Shown one piece after another: positions 57,472 to 64,000 of a DNA stretch of 64,000 nt. A model generated the notes under the pieces. It saw nothing but the letters and a program-made list of their open reading frames with translations. It ran no database searches and was not told where the DNA came from. Numbering within the stretch: position 1 is the first letter of the stretch; each line of letters starts with the position of its first letter. Made by a program: the position numbers and the translations under genes. The DNA lies in the NCBI RefSeq assembly GCF_014332515.1, contig NZ_VFSD01000002.1, forward strand, positions 62,001 to 126,000. Direction: 5' to 3'. This DNA is from Pontibacter beigongshangensis (GTDB lineage: Bacteria > Bacteroidota > Bacteroidia > Cytophagales > Hymenobacteraceae).

Positions 57472-58785
57472 TTAGAAGATCATCTTAAACACATCATTAA
57501 AGATAGCAAAAGCCATTAAGCCGAGCAAGAGGACCATGCCCACCTTCTGGGCATTCTCCAAAAAGTTATCGGAAGGCTTACGTCCTGAAATGATTTCGTA
57601 GGTCAGGAAGGCAACGTGCCCGCCATCAAGCGCCGGTATCGGCAGGAAGTTCATAAAGGCGAGTACCATAGAGAGCATGCCTACGATAGACCAGAATTTG
57701 TACCAGTTAAACGTATCGCCGAAGATCTGTGCAATGCCGATCGGGCCGCTCAGCGATTTAGAGGCCGATACCTCTCCTCTGAATATTTTGCCAAAGCCTT
57801 TCAGGTTGGCCGTGATCACGCCAAATGCCTGGTTGGTACCGGCCGGAATGGCTTCGCCGAGGCTATAGTCGCGGGTGGCGTATTCCAGCAGCGGCTTATG
57901 GTAAAAACCGAGTGTGCCGTCTTCGTTTACCTGGGCGGTCAGGGGCTGCAGTTTGCCTTCGCGCTCCACCTCTATCGGTACTTTCTTGCCAGCATTTTTC
58001 TTCAGCGCCTCCTGCAGTTCGTTAAAGAAGGTTACTGGCTCGCCTGCCACTTTCCTGAACACATCGCCTTTCTGGAGACCAGCCTTAGACGCAGCACTGT
58101 TTGCGATCACCTCGCCTACCTCAAAAGGCACCCGCGGCTGCACAAACAGCATGCGCTCTTTGTTGTCGGCTACACGGTCCATCAGGTCGGCCGGCACTTT
58201 CAGGTCTATCTGCTGCCCGTTGCGGTCTACGGTGTAGTAGGCATCGCGGCCCAGGAGCATGTCCATCGAGTACACGTCCTCGAACTTCTCGAGTTCTTTC
58301 CCGTTCACGGCCACAATCTTATCGCCGGTCTGGAATCCAATTTCCTGTCCGATCTCGTTGGCTACCACACCGTATTTAGCCTGCGAGGCGGGCAGGTAGC
58401 TCTCGCCGTAGTTGTAGGTGAGGGCAATGTAGATAACAATACCAGTAATAACGTTCACGATTATGCCGCCCATCATCACGATCAGGCGCTGCCAGGCCGG
58501 CTTGGCCCGGAACTCCCAGGGCTGCGGCTCCTGCTTCAGCGTCTCGGTGTCCAAAGACTCATCCACCATGCCCGATATTTTCACGAAGCCGCCCAGGGGG
58601 ATCAGCCCGAGCATGTACTCTGTCTCGCCTATTTTCTTGCTTAAGACTTTTGGGGGGAAACCGATGGCATATTTCTCAACGCGCATTCCGAACCATTTAG
58701 CAGTCAGCATGTGGCCCAACTCGTGCAGACCAACCAGAATTGTCAAGCCCAAGATGAGCTGGCCTGCCATTATTAAAATATCCAT
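57472..58785 (-). CDS. rseP: RseP-type site-2 zinc metalloprotease
   Basis: A 437-residue inner-membrane protease that cuts transmembrane anti-sigma factors or signal peptides within the membrane. The zinc site is HELGH (residues 21-25) in the first helix, with the third ligand region near LPIPALDGG about residue 385. PDZ domains lie between (YGVVANEIGQEIGFQTGD, VIANSAASKAGLQKGDVF). It follows dxr by 69 bp, as in many bacteria where these two genes are neighbours. Confidence 0.94.
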   Translation of the reverse strand: MDILIMAGQLILGLTILVGLHELGHMLTAKWFGMRVEKYAIGFPPKVLSKKIGETEYMLGLIPLGGFVKISGMVDESLDTETLKQEPQPWEFRAKPAWQRLIVMMGGIIVNVITGIVIYIALTYNYGESYLPASQAKYGVVANEIGQEIGFQTGDKIVAVNGKELEKFEDVYSMDMLLGRDAYYTVDRNGQQIDLKVPADLMDRVADNKERMLFVQPRVPFEVGEVIANSAASKAGLQKGDVFRKVAGEPVTFFNELQEALKKNAGKKVPIEVEREGKLQPLTAQVNEDGTLGFYHKPLLEYATRDYSLGEAIPAGTNQAFGVITANLKGFGKIFRGEVSASKSLSGPIGIAQIFGDTFNWYKFWSIVGMLSMVLAFMNFLPIPALDGGHVAFLTYEIISGRKPSDNFLENAQKVGMVLLLGLMAFAIFNDVFKMIF

Positions 58786-58854
58786 TGATTGAATTTAAAA
58801 ATTATGCTTTTTTTGATGCTACAGCAGAAATCCTGCCTAATTCTGTTTTTATTT

Positions 58855-60012
58855 TTACGCTTTGCCCACCTGTTCCAGCGAACGCGCACGGGCTTCCTGG
58901 TCGGTCAGGACGTAATCCTCCAGAGATGGATTCGCAATATACGCAACTTTTGCCATACAGCTTTCTATGATATCAGACATCTCCAGAAACCCGACTTCGT
59001 CGTGCAGAAAAGCGTTTACAGCCACTTCGTTGGCGGCGTTAAGGATGCAGGGCATGTTGCCGCCCTGTTCCATGGCTTTGTAAGCCAGCTGCAGGTTGCG
59101 GAAGCTGCCAAGGTCGGGCTGCTCGAAGGTGAGCTGGGGGTAGTTCAGGAAATTGAAACGCGGGAAGTCCGATTTTAGTCTCTGCGGATAAGCGAGCGCG
59201 TAGAGGATGGGCAGTTTCATGTCGGGCAGACCAAGCTGGGCTTTGATCGAGCCATCCTGGAACTGCACCAGCGAATGCACGATAGACTGCGGATGTACCA
59301 CCACCTCTATCTGATCGTGGCGGAGCCCGAAAAGCCATTTGGCCTCTATCACCTCCAGCCCTTTGTTCATGAGCGAAGCCGAGTCGATGGTGATCTTGGC
59401 GCCCATGTCCCAGTTCGGATGCTTCAGGGCTTGGGCCTTGGTCACGGTTTTTAGGTAGGTCGCATCTTTTCCACGGAAAGGCCCACCGGAGGCTGTCAGA
59501 ATGATCTTCTCGATGGGGTTATGGAATTCGCCGGCCAGGCACTGAAAAATAGCGCTGTGCTCCGAATCGACGGGGTAAATGTTCACGCCCTTCTGCCGCG
59601 CCAGGTCCGTGATCAGCTGCCCGGCCACCACCAGCGTCTCTTTGTTGGCCAGCGCGATCTCCTTGCCTGCCTGTATGGCCCTGATGGTAGGCTGCAAACC
59701 GGCATAGCCCACCATGGCGGTAAGCACCATGTCTACGGTGCCCATTTCCACCACCGAGTTCAGGGCGTTGGCGCCGGCATACACTTTTACGTCCTCCTGC
59801 TTCAGCGCCTCGCGCACCTTCTCGTAATGGGCTTCGTTGGCAATTACAAGGGCGTTTGGTTTAAAGGCCAGGGCTTGCGCTATCAGCAGGTCGGCGTTGT
59901 TGTGGGCCGTAATCACTTCCAGCTCGAAGCTGTCGGGGTTTGCCGCTATCACCTCCAGCGCCTGCGTGCCGATGGAGCCGGTAGAACCCAGAATAGCTAT
60001 TCTTTTTCTCAA
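58855..60012 (-). CDS. dxr: 1-deoxy-D-xylulose-5-phosphate reductoisomerase
   Basis: A 385-residue enzyme making 2-C-methyl-D-erythritol 4-phosphate with NADPH, the committed step of the MEP isoprenoid pathway. NADPH binding is by GSTGSIGTQALEV near residue 8. The metal and substrate motifs PVDSEHSAIFQCL near 145 and LTASGGPFRGK near 173 are intact, as are ANKETLVVAG and HPQSIVHSLVQFQDGS. It heads the minus-strand unit with rseP, LysM and DUF6702. Confidence 0.96.
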   Translation of the reverse strand: MRKRIAILGSTGSIGTQALEVIAANPDSFELEVITAHNNADLLIAQALAFKPNALVIANEAHYEKVREALKQEDVKVYAGANALNSVVEMGTVDMVLTAMVGYAGLQPTIRAIQAGKEIALANKETLVVAGQLITDLARQKGVNIYPVDSEHSAIFQCLAGEFHNPIEKIILTASGGPFRGKDATYLKTVTKAQALKHPNWDMGAKITIDSASLMNKGLEVIEAKWLFGLRHDQIEVVVHPQSIVHSLVQFQDGSIKAQLGLPDMKLPILYALAYPQRLKSDFPRFNFLNYPQLTFEQPDLGSFRNLQLAYKAMEQGGNMPCILNAANEVAVNAFLHDEVGFLEMSDIIESCMAKVAYIANPSLEDYVLTDQEARARSLEQVGKA

Positions 60013-60133
60013 AATGTGTTTCTCAAATAGTGTAATACTGTCAGAACCTTAATTGGAAGGATTGACTTGATTTACTTGATTTTTTGCGTCACTTACTTCT
60101 CTTCTTACCCTCGCCACCGGACACGCCATTACA

Positions 60134-60164
60134 AATTATTCGAATGAAAAAGGCCTTCCGGAGG
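60134..60164 (+). repeat. Dispersed intergenic repeat, copy u
   Basis: AATTATTCGAAT, GAAAAAGGCC, TTCCGGAGG; the CTG tail is missing. TTCGAA variant. Confidence 0.8.
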
Positions 60165-60319
60165 CTAAAAAAGACACAGGACACTGGATGTAAGACCCAA
60201 GGCTCCTTTATAGTGAAAAGTCGATTGGTGTTTCCCAGTTCAGCCTCAATCTTCCAGATTAACCATTAAACTATAAAGCAACTCAGCAATCAACAACTAA
60301 CTAACAAACAACAACCAGC

Positions 60320-60364
60320 AATTATTCGAATGAAAATGGCCCTCCGGAGGCCTTGCTGCCGTTG
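60320..60364 (+). repeat. Dispersed intergenic repeat, copy v
   Basis: AATTATTCGAAT, GAAAATGGCC, CTCCGGAGG, CCTTGCTGCCGTTG. It ends 6 bp from the stop of the gene at 60370. Confidence 0.82.
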
Positions 60365-60369
60365 CGTAT

Positions 60370-60585
60370 CTACTTCTCCACATGCTCTATACTTTCCCGC
60401 TTCTTCGCCACACGATCAGCCTTCAGCAGGTAGTTTCCTACAGTAGAGGCCACAGCTACCAGAATATAGATGATGACGAACCACTTAAACGTTTTCTTCC
60501 GGTTAACTTTATTTTTCAAGAAAGGATAGAAAAGAAAGTAAAGCACCGCTCCCCCCACAAATACCAAGCTTATGACCTTCAGCAT
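60370..60585 (-). CDS. Small two-helix membrane protein
   Basis: A 71-residue protein with two hydrophobic helices (VISLVFVGGAVLYFLFYPFL at about 4-23 and FVIIYILVAVASTVGNYLL at about 36-54), a basic loop (KNKVNRKKTFK) and a charged tail (DRVAKKRESIEHVEK). Not recognised as a named family. Its start lies 12 bp after the GH3 gene stop, so it is probably co-transcribed with it. Confidence 0.7.
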   Translation of the reverse strand: MLKVISLVFVGGAVLYFLFYPFLKNKVNRKKTFKWFVIIYILVAVASTVGNYLLKADRVAKKRESIEHVEK

Positions 60586-60597
60586 ACCCTTATCGCT

Positions 60598-62094
60598 TTA
60601 TCTGTAAACTGCCAGCAATCCATCGGCCAATGCCCTGTCGTTGCTGAGGCGGGGCACTTTGTTCTGTCCGCCCAGTTTGCCCTGCGAGCGCATGTAATCG
60701 CGAAAGGCGCCGGTAGGCAAAGAGGTAACCTTCAGATCGGCTAAAATGTTTCCGGTTATCAGGTCGTCGTAATACGTATTGAGCCGCTGCATCTGCCTGT
60801 TCAGCTCCTGCTCGAAACCTTTCAGGTCGTGCGGCGGGCGGGCAAACTCCACCAGCCACTCGTGGTACGACTCGCCCTCGTTCTGGCTCACATAGGGTGC
60901 CACCGTAAACTCGAACAGCTCTACTTCTTTGTACTTGCCGATGGTGAGCTGCATGGCTTTTTCTACTTCCTCACCGATTACGTGCTCGCCGAACGCCGAA
61001 ATAAAGTGCTTGATGCGGCCACTCACAATGACCTTGTAAGGCTTCAGGGAAGTGAACTTTACGGTGTCGCCAATGGAGTAGCCCCACAAACCGGCGTTGC
61101 TGCTCACGACCAACGCATAGTTCACGCCCAGTTCCACCTCGCCAATGGTGAGGCGCGTGGGGTTCTCGCTGAAGTACTCGTCTGTGGGGATAAATTCGTA
61201 GAAAATGCCGCTGTTGAGCAGCAGCAGCAGCCCTTTGTCGTGCTGCTCGTTCTGGAAAGCGAAAAAGCCTTCGGATGCCGGAAACAGCTCAATAGAATCT
61301 ACCTGCTTGCCGATCGACTCCATCAGCTTGGGCCGGTAGGGCTCAAAGTTTACGCCGCCGTACACAAAAAGGGAGAAATCCGGGAAGATGTCCTTTATCT
61401 GCTTGCCAGTGCGCTTCATCAGCTTGTCGAAATACATCTGCACCCAGGGCGGAATGCCCGAGATGAGCGTCATGCGCTGGTCGATGGTTTCGTCTATGAT
61501 TTTGTCGAGCTTGGTTTCCCAATCTTCGATGCAGTTGGTGTCGTAGCTCGGCATCTGGTTGGTGCGCAGGTAGCCGGGCACGTGGTGGTTCGATATGCCC
61601 GACAAGCGGCCGGTTTTGATGCCGCCCACCTCTTCCAGCACCGGGCTCCCCGACAAAAACATCATCTTCCCGTTCAGGAACTCCGATTTACCGGTTTCGT
61701 GGATGTAGGCCAGCAAAGCGTCGCGGGCGCCGTTGATGTGGTTGGAGATGGAATCGTGGGTGATCGGGATGTATTTAGTGCCGGAGGTGGTGCCGGAGGT
61801 TTTGGCCAGGTACAGTGGCTTTCCGGGCCAAAGCACGTCCTTCTCCCCTTCCTTTACGCGGTTGAAGTAGCTTTTCAGGCCCTCATAATCCCGCACAGGC
61901 ACGGCTTTTACATAATCGGCGTGCGACTTTATGCCAGCAAACCCATGCTCGCGGCCAAAGGCGGTGGACTGGGCTTTGGCCAGAATATGATCAAATACAG
62001 CTTTCTGGGCCTCAGCCGGGTTTTGAATCCATTGCTGATGCTTTTTGTGTATGTACGCTGCGAAAGCCTTACTTAACCATGCTTTTACACCCAT
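60598..62094 (-). CDS. GH3-family acyl-adenylating enzyme
   Basis: A 498-residue protein of the GH3 auxin-responsive promoter family, best known in plants for joining amino acids to acyl acids through an acyl-AMP. The ATP/AMP motif KTSGTTSGTKYIPIT is near residue 110. FVYGGVNFEPYRP near 230, FPASEGFFAFQ near 260 and YSIGDTVKFTS near 345 match the other nucleotide-binding motifs. Bacterial members are widespread in Bacteroidota but their substrates are largely unknown. A small membrane protein follows 12 bp later. Confidence 0.9.
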   Translation of the reverse strand: MGVKAWLSKAFAAYIHKKHQQWIQNPAEAQKAVFDHILAKAQSTAFGREHGFAGIKSHADYVKAVPVRDYEGLKSYFNRVKEGEKDVLWPGKPLYLAKTSGTTSGTKYIPITHDSISNHINGARDALLAYIHETGKSEFLNGKMMFLSGSPVLEEVGGIKTGRLSGISNHHVPGYLRTNQMPSYDTNCIEDWETKLDKIIDETIDQRMTLISGIPPWVQMYFDKLMKRTGKQIKDIFPDFSLFVYGGVNFEPYRPKLMESIGKQVDSIELFPASEGFFAFQNEQHDKGLLLLLNSGIFYEFIPTDEYFSENPTRLTIGEVELGVNYALVVSSNAGLWGYSIGDTVKFTSLKPYKVIVSGRIKHFISAFGEHVIGEEVEKAMQLTIGKYKEVELFEFTVAPYVSQNEGESYHEWLVEFARPPHDLKGFEQELNRQMQRLNTYYDDLITGNILADLKVTSLPTGAFRDYMRSQGKLGGQNKVPRLSNDRALADGLLAVYR

Positions 62095-62260
62095 ATAGAT
62101 TATGTTAGTCCTGATGTAAAGATAGGTAGTTAAAGCCTAATGGCATAAAAGGCCGGAAAGAAATTCGGGAAAGTACACCTTTTCTTTCTATTCCGGATTA
62201 AATTTCATAACCTTTACTTTTAAACAAAGTTATACAGTTTATAAAAACCAATCTAAAATT

Positions 62261-62695
62261 ATGAAAGCACACAAAGCATCGGCCAAATGGAACAAAGGCC
62301 TGAAAGATGGCAATGGCCAGGTAAAAACAGGCAACGGCACCGTAGAGGCTAACTATTCGTTTAACACCCGCTTCGGCGACAGCACCGATGGCACCACTCC
62401 CGAGGAGCTTATCGGGGCGGCCCATGCCGGCTGCTTCTCCATGTTCCTGAGCGCGCTGGCAGGTAACAAAGGCCTGAGCCCGGAGTATGTCAGCACCGAC
62501 GCCAAGGTTTTTCTGGGCGAGAAAGACGGCGGCCCGCACATCATGAAGATTGAGCTGACCACGGAGGCGAGCATTCCGGGCATTTCAGAAGAAGATTTTC
62601 AGCAGCTTGCTGAGGAGGCCAAACAGAACTGCCCTATTTCTAAAGTGCTGGCTTCTGTGCCCGAGATGACGCTGCAGGCTACTTTAAAAGCGTAA
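62261..62695 (+). CDS. OsmC-family organic hydroperoxide reductase
   Basis: A 144-residue OsmC-type thiol peroxidase. The two active cysteines are present: C65 in AAHAGCFSMFLS and C126 in AKQNCPISKVL. The N-terminal ASAKWNKGLKDGNGQVKT and the 'TTPEELIGAAHAGC' pattern mark the OsmC rather than the Ohr branch. It should reduce organic peroxides in the cytoplasm. Monocistronic, divergent from the GH3 gene. Confidence 0.93.
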   Translation: MKAHKASAKWNKGLKDGNGQVKTGNGTVEANYSFNTRFGDSTDGTTPEELIGAAHAGCFSMFLSALAGNKGLSPEYVSTDAKVFLGEKDGGPHIMKIELTTEASIPGISEEDFQQLAEEAKQNCPISKVLASVPEMTLQATLKA

Positions 62696-62755
62696 AATTG
62701 CTATATTGCGTCGAAAACAGCGACCTTCGCTGATGTTCCACCTTATCGCTCTTAT

Positions 62756-63262
62756 ATGTCGCCAACCAGCAGTAATGCCAGATCATCCTTAATCGTGCAG
62801 CTAAGCCCAACCCGGAATGCCTTGCTTTCCTTTATGGTTCAGTTTACACTCGCACTTTCCTGGTTGGGTTGGGCTGTATACATACTGGCTCAGAAAGATC
62901 CTTTTAGTGAGCAAACGCTGCTGTATTACATCTTTTTATTTGCGGCACTTTCGTTTCTGGTGTATGTCGTGCTTCAGAACACATCGGTGTTCGGTGTGCA
63001 GTCTTATATCGAGGTTACGCCCGAGTACATCGTGCACAAAGAGGGGGTTTTCCGTAAAAAAGAGATGGCGATCATTCCGGAAATCAAGGCGGTACAGATT
63101 GCCCGCCGCTCTATGCTGATACAGGAACGCAACGGCTCCGAACTGCTCCTGAACCTGCGGCAGGTCCGTAAAAAGCGGGATGTTATCCGTTTAAAAGACA
63201 AAATACAGGAGTTGGCCGCGCAACACAATTTTGAGATGAGCACCCTGGATACCACGAAGTAG
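62756..63262 (+). CDS. Membrane protein with PH-like domain
   Basis: A 168-residue protein with two transmembrane helices (about 25-45, MVQFTLALSWLGWAVYIL, and about 58-76, YYIFLFAALSFLVYVVL). A C-terminal beta-rich region follows (YIEVTPEYIVHKEGVFRKKE, AIIPEIKAVQIARRSMLIQE) resembling the bacterial PH domains found behind two-helix hairpins. Function unknown. It lies 60 bp behind the OsmC gene and ends at a strong terminator. Confidence 0.7.
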   Translation: MSPTSSNARSSLIVQLSPTRNALLSFMVQFTLALSWLGWAVYILAQKDPFSEQTLLYYIFLFAALSFLVYVVLQNTSVFGVQSYIEVTPEYIVHKEGVFRKKEMAIIPEIKAVQIARRSMLIQERNGSELLLNLRQVRKKRDVIRLKDKIQELAAQHNFEMSTLDTTK

Positions 63263-63294
63263 GCGCGAGTGCTTTGTCAAATTAGAAATTATTG

Positions 63295-63335
63295 CAGCCT
63301 CTGACTCTCCCAGGAATCAGAGGCTGTTTTTTTTT
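63295..63335 (+). terminator. Strong terminator of the PH-domain gene
   Basis: CAGCCTCTGA pairs perfectly with TCAGAGGCTG over a 12-nt loop, followed by nine T. Confidence 0.9.
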
Positions 63336-63367
63336 GCCTGAATCAGGATTTGCAGGATGTTCCGGAA

Positions 63368-63408
63368 ATTATTCTAATGAAAATAACCTTTCAGAGGTAT
63401 TTGCTGGA
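63368..63408 (+). repeat. Dispersed intergenic repeat, copy w
   Basis: AATTATTCTAAT, GAAAATAACC, TTTCAGAGG, TATTTGCTGG. One of the most diverged copies in the central palindrome; preceded by a CTGAATCAGGATTTGCAGG motif (63339-63357). Confidence 0.7.
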
Positions 63409-63601
63409 TGTTTTGTCTGAATCAGAATTTACAGCATGTAAGAATGTAAAGCATAATTCTTCTTGCATAAAGTAAGTTAAGCACAAAATTAAGTTCTGGC
63501 ATTCTGAACATTCTCTGATTCTGATTCAGACAAAAAGCTGGAACCTTGAAGAAGTGCTTTTTTACTTCTCCGAAGCAAGGATAGTCAGAGACCACCTGAA
63601 A

Positions 63602-63630
63602 TAAAAAGTGCGTAGTCAGAAACTACGCAC
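63602..63630 (-). terminator. Terminator of dnaA
   Basis: GTGCGTAGT and ACTACGCAC are perfect 9-bp arms over a 5-nt loop; on the minus strand they are followed by TTTTTAT. 137 bp past the dnaA stop and beyond repeat copy x. Confidence 0.8.
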
Positions 63631-63677
63631 AGCGGCTTTTAAATCAAATGTTCCACAAACAGCAACTAACAATCAAC

Positions 63678-63724
63678 AATTATTCTAATGGAAATGGACC
63701 TCCGAAAGGTTCTGCTGCTGCTGC
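63678..63724 (+). repeat. Dispersed intergenic repeat, copy x
   Basis: AATTATTCTAAT, GGAAATGGAC, CTCCGAAAGG, TTCTGCTGCTGCTGCCC. 43 bp past the dnaA stop. Confidence 0.78.
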
Positions 63725-63733
63725 CCCTCATCC

Positions 63734-63757
63734 ATTTCTAATTTTGAATTTGGCGCA
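63734..63757. repeat. Post-stop AATTCAAAATTAGAAAT tract behind dnaA
   Basis: On the minus strand, shortly after the dnaA stop, CGCTGCGCCAAATTCAAAAT then TAGAAAT; same arrangement as behind porQ and prfB. Confidence 0.45.
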
Positions 63758-63766
63758 GCGCGCCTT

Positions 63767-64000
63767 CTACCCCGCTTTCGATTTGAACTTCTTCTGAAGT
63801 TCCTGTATACTGGCTTTGAATTTTTTATCGGTGTCGATCATATCCGACACTGTTTGCACGGAGTGGATAACGGTGCTGTGATCGCGGCCGCCGAAGTGGT
63901 AACCGATGGATTTGAGCGAATGGCTGGTGAACTCTTTGGCAAAGTACATGGCTACCTGCCGCGCCGTCACGATTTCCTTTTTACGGGTTTTGGCCTTCAG
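63767..64000 (-). CDS. dnaA: Chromosomal replication initiator DnaA, C-terminal part (runs off the window)
   Basis: The last 77 codons of dnaA; the reading frame stays open to base 64000. It covers domain IV, the DNA-binding part that reads DnaA boxes: AKTRKKEIVTARQVAMYFAK, then the signature region GYHFGGRDHSTVIHSV with the basic loop and HTH recognition helix, and the usual C-terminal helix KFKASIQELQKKF. The AAA+ domain is outside the window. DnaA opens the replication origin. Confidence 0.95.
   Translation of the reverse strand: MKAKTRKKEIVTARQVAMYFAKEFTSHSLKSIGYHFGGRDHSTVIHSVQTVSDMIDTDKKFKASIQELQKKFKSKAG

Larger units (their letters stand above)
60013..60369. other. 357-bp gap with two repeat copies
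   Basis: Between dxr and the small membrane-protein gene, both minus. Copies u and v of the dispersed repeat lie 186 bp apart with AACAAACAACAACC simple sequence between. No coding sequence supported. Confidence 0.6.
63263..63766. other. 504-bp convergent gap before dnaA
   Basis: It contains a strong terminator for the PH-domain gene, dispersed-repeat copies w and x, several TCTGAATCAGAATTTACAG motifs, an AGAAGT/ACTTCT hairpin near 63560 and the dnaA terminator. No cluster of DnaA boxes was seen, so no origin is claimed here. Confidence 0.6.

Noticed and set aside
3899..63724. CRISPR array from the many similar repeats
   Set aside because: The copies are hundreds to thousands of bases apart in both orientations, with genes between, not regularly spaced around short spacers.
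63263..64000. Replication origin beside dnaA
   Set aside because: dnaA is present, but the only DnaA-box-like sequence noticed (AGTGGATAAC near 63862) lies inside the gene, and the adjacent gap holds repeats and terminators, not a box cluster or AT-rich unwinding region.

Overview
The window looks like a chromosome segment of a Bacteroidota species, most likely order Cytophagales, family Hymenobacteraceae (Pontibacter-like). This rests on a PorQ-type and a PorE-like type IX secretion protein, repeated TANNTTTG -7 promoter boxes, a fused SerB-SerA protein, GH3-family and 2-phosphosulfolactate phosphatase genes, and long noncoding gaps between short operons. The genus is inference. About 56 genes or gene fragments are present, mostly on the minus strand, with housekeeping content. 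No tRNA, rRNA, CRISPR array or prophage was recognised. dnaA enters from the right edge.

Layout: 1-5 kb holds serine biosynthesis (SerB-SerA fusion, SerC), two small membrane proteins and an A-type Fe-S carrier. 5-12.4 kb holds envelope or unknown proteins, a universal stress protein and an ATP-grasp enzyme. 13-20 kb holds D-aminoacyl-tRNA deacylase, a beta-barrel-like protein, a MazG-like protein, ComB-like phosphatase, GcvT, a CHASE3 histidine kinase with its receiver protein, and RNase HII. 20.4-23.1 kb holds an intact prfB, with its programmed +1 frameshift site, next to a duplicated and diverged prfB 3' end. Between the two lie a lipoprotein gene and a protease propeptide fragment, as if DNA had integrated at prfB. 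23-31 kb holds ilvE and a five-gene operon (plsC, gatC, a 1014-residue membrane/TPR protein, an ABC ATPase, cobalamin adenosyltransferase). 31-43 kb is an acetate-use module: Acs, a DUF4212/SSS symporter pair, a symporter-histidine kinase fusion with a stand-alone receiver, and a cNMP/CBS/nucleotidyltransferase protein overlapping a DnaQ-like exonuclease gene. 43-54 kb holds a lone InsA-like DNA-binding protein, an SDR, HslU, PorQ, Lon and an OmpA/TPR/beta-propeller protein. 54-64 kb holds SurE, a lipid kinase, the dxr-rseP-LysM-DUF6702 operon, a GH3 enzyme, an OsmC protein and the dnaA 3' end.

The most unusual signal is noncoding. I count 24 copies of one short dispersed repeat: AATTATTCTAAT, then GAAAAAGGCC, then CTCCGGAGG, then a CTG-rich tail. 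Nearly every copy lies in a gap between genes. In gaps between co-directional genes, 13 of 15 copies have the same orientation relative to the upstream gene, usually within about 135 bp of its stop codon, and one copy supplies the stop codon and last residues of the symporter-kinase. Two copies are interrupted at the same base by a 350-bp noncoding element with about 17-bp terminal inverted repeats and 9-bp target duplications. Smaller repeat families fill much of the remaining intergenic DNA.
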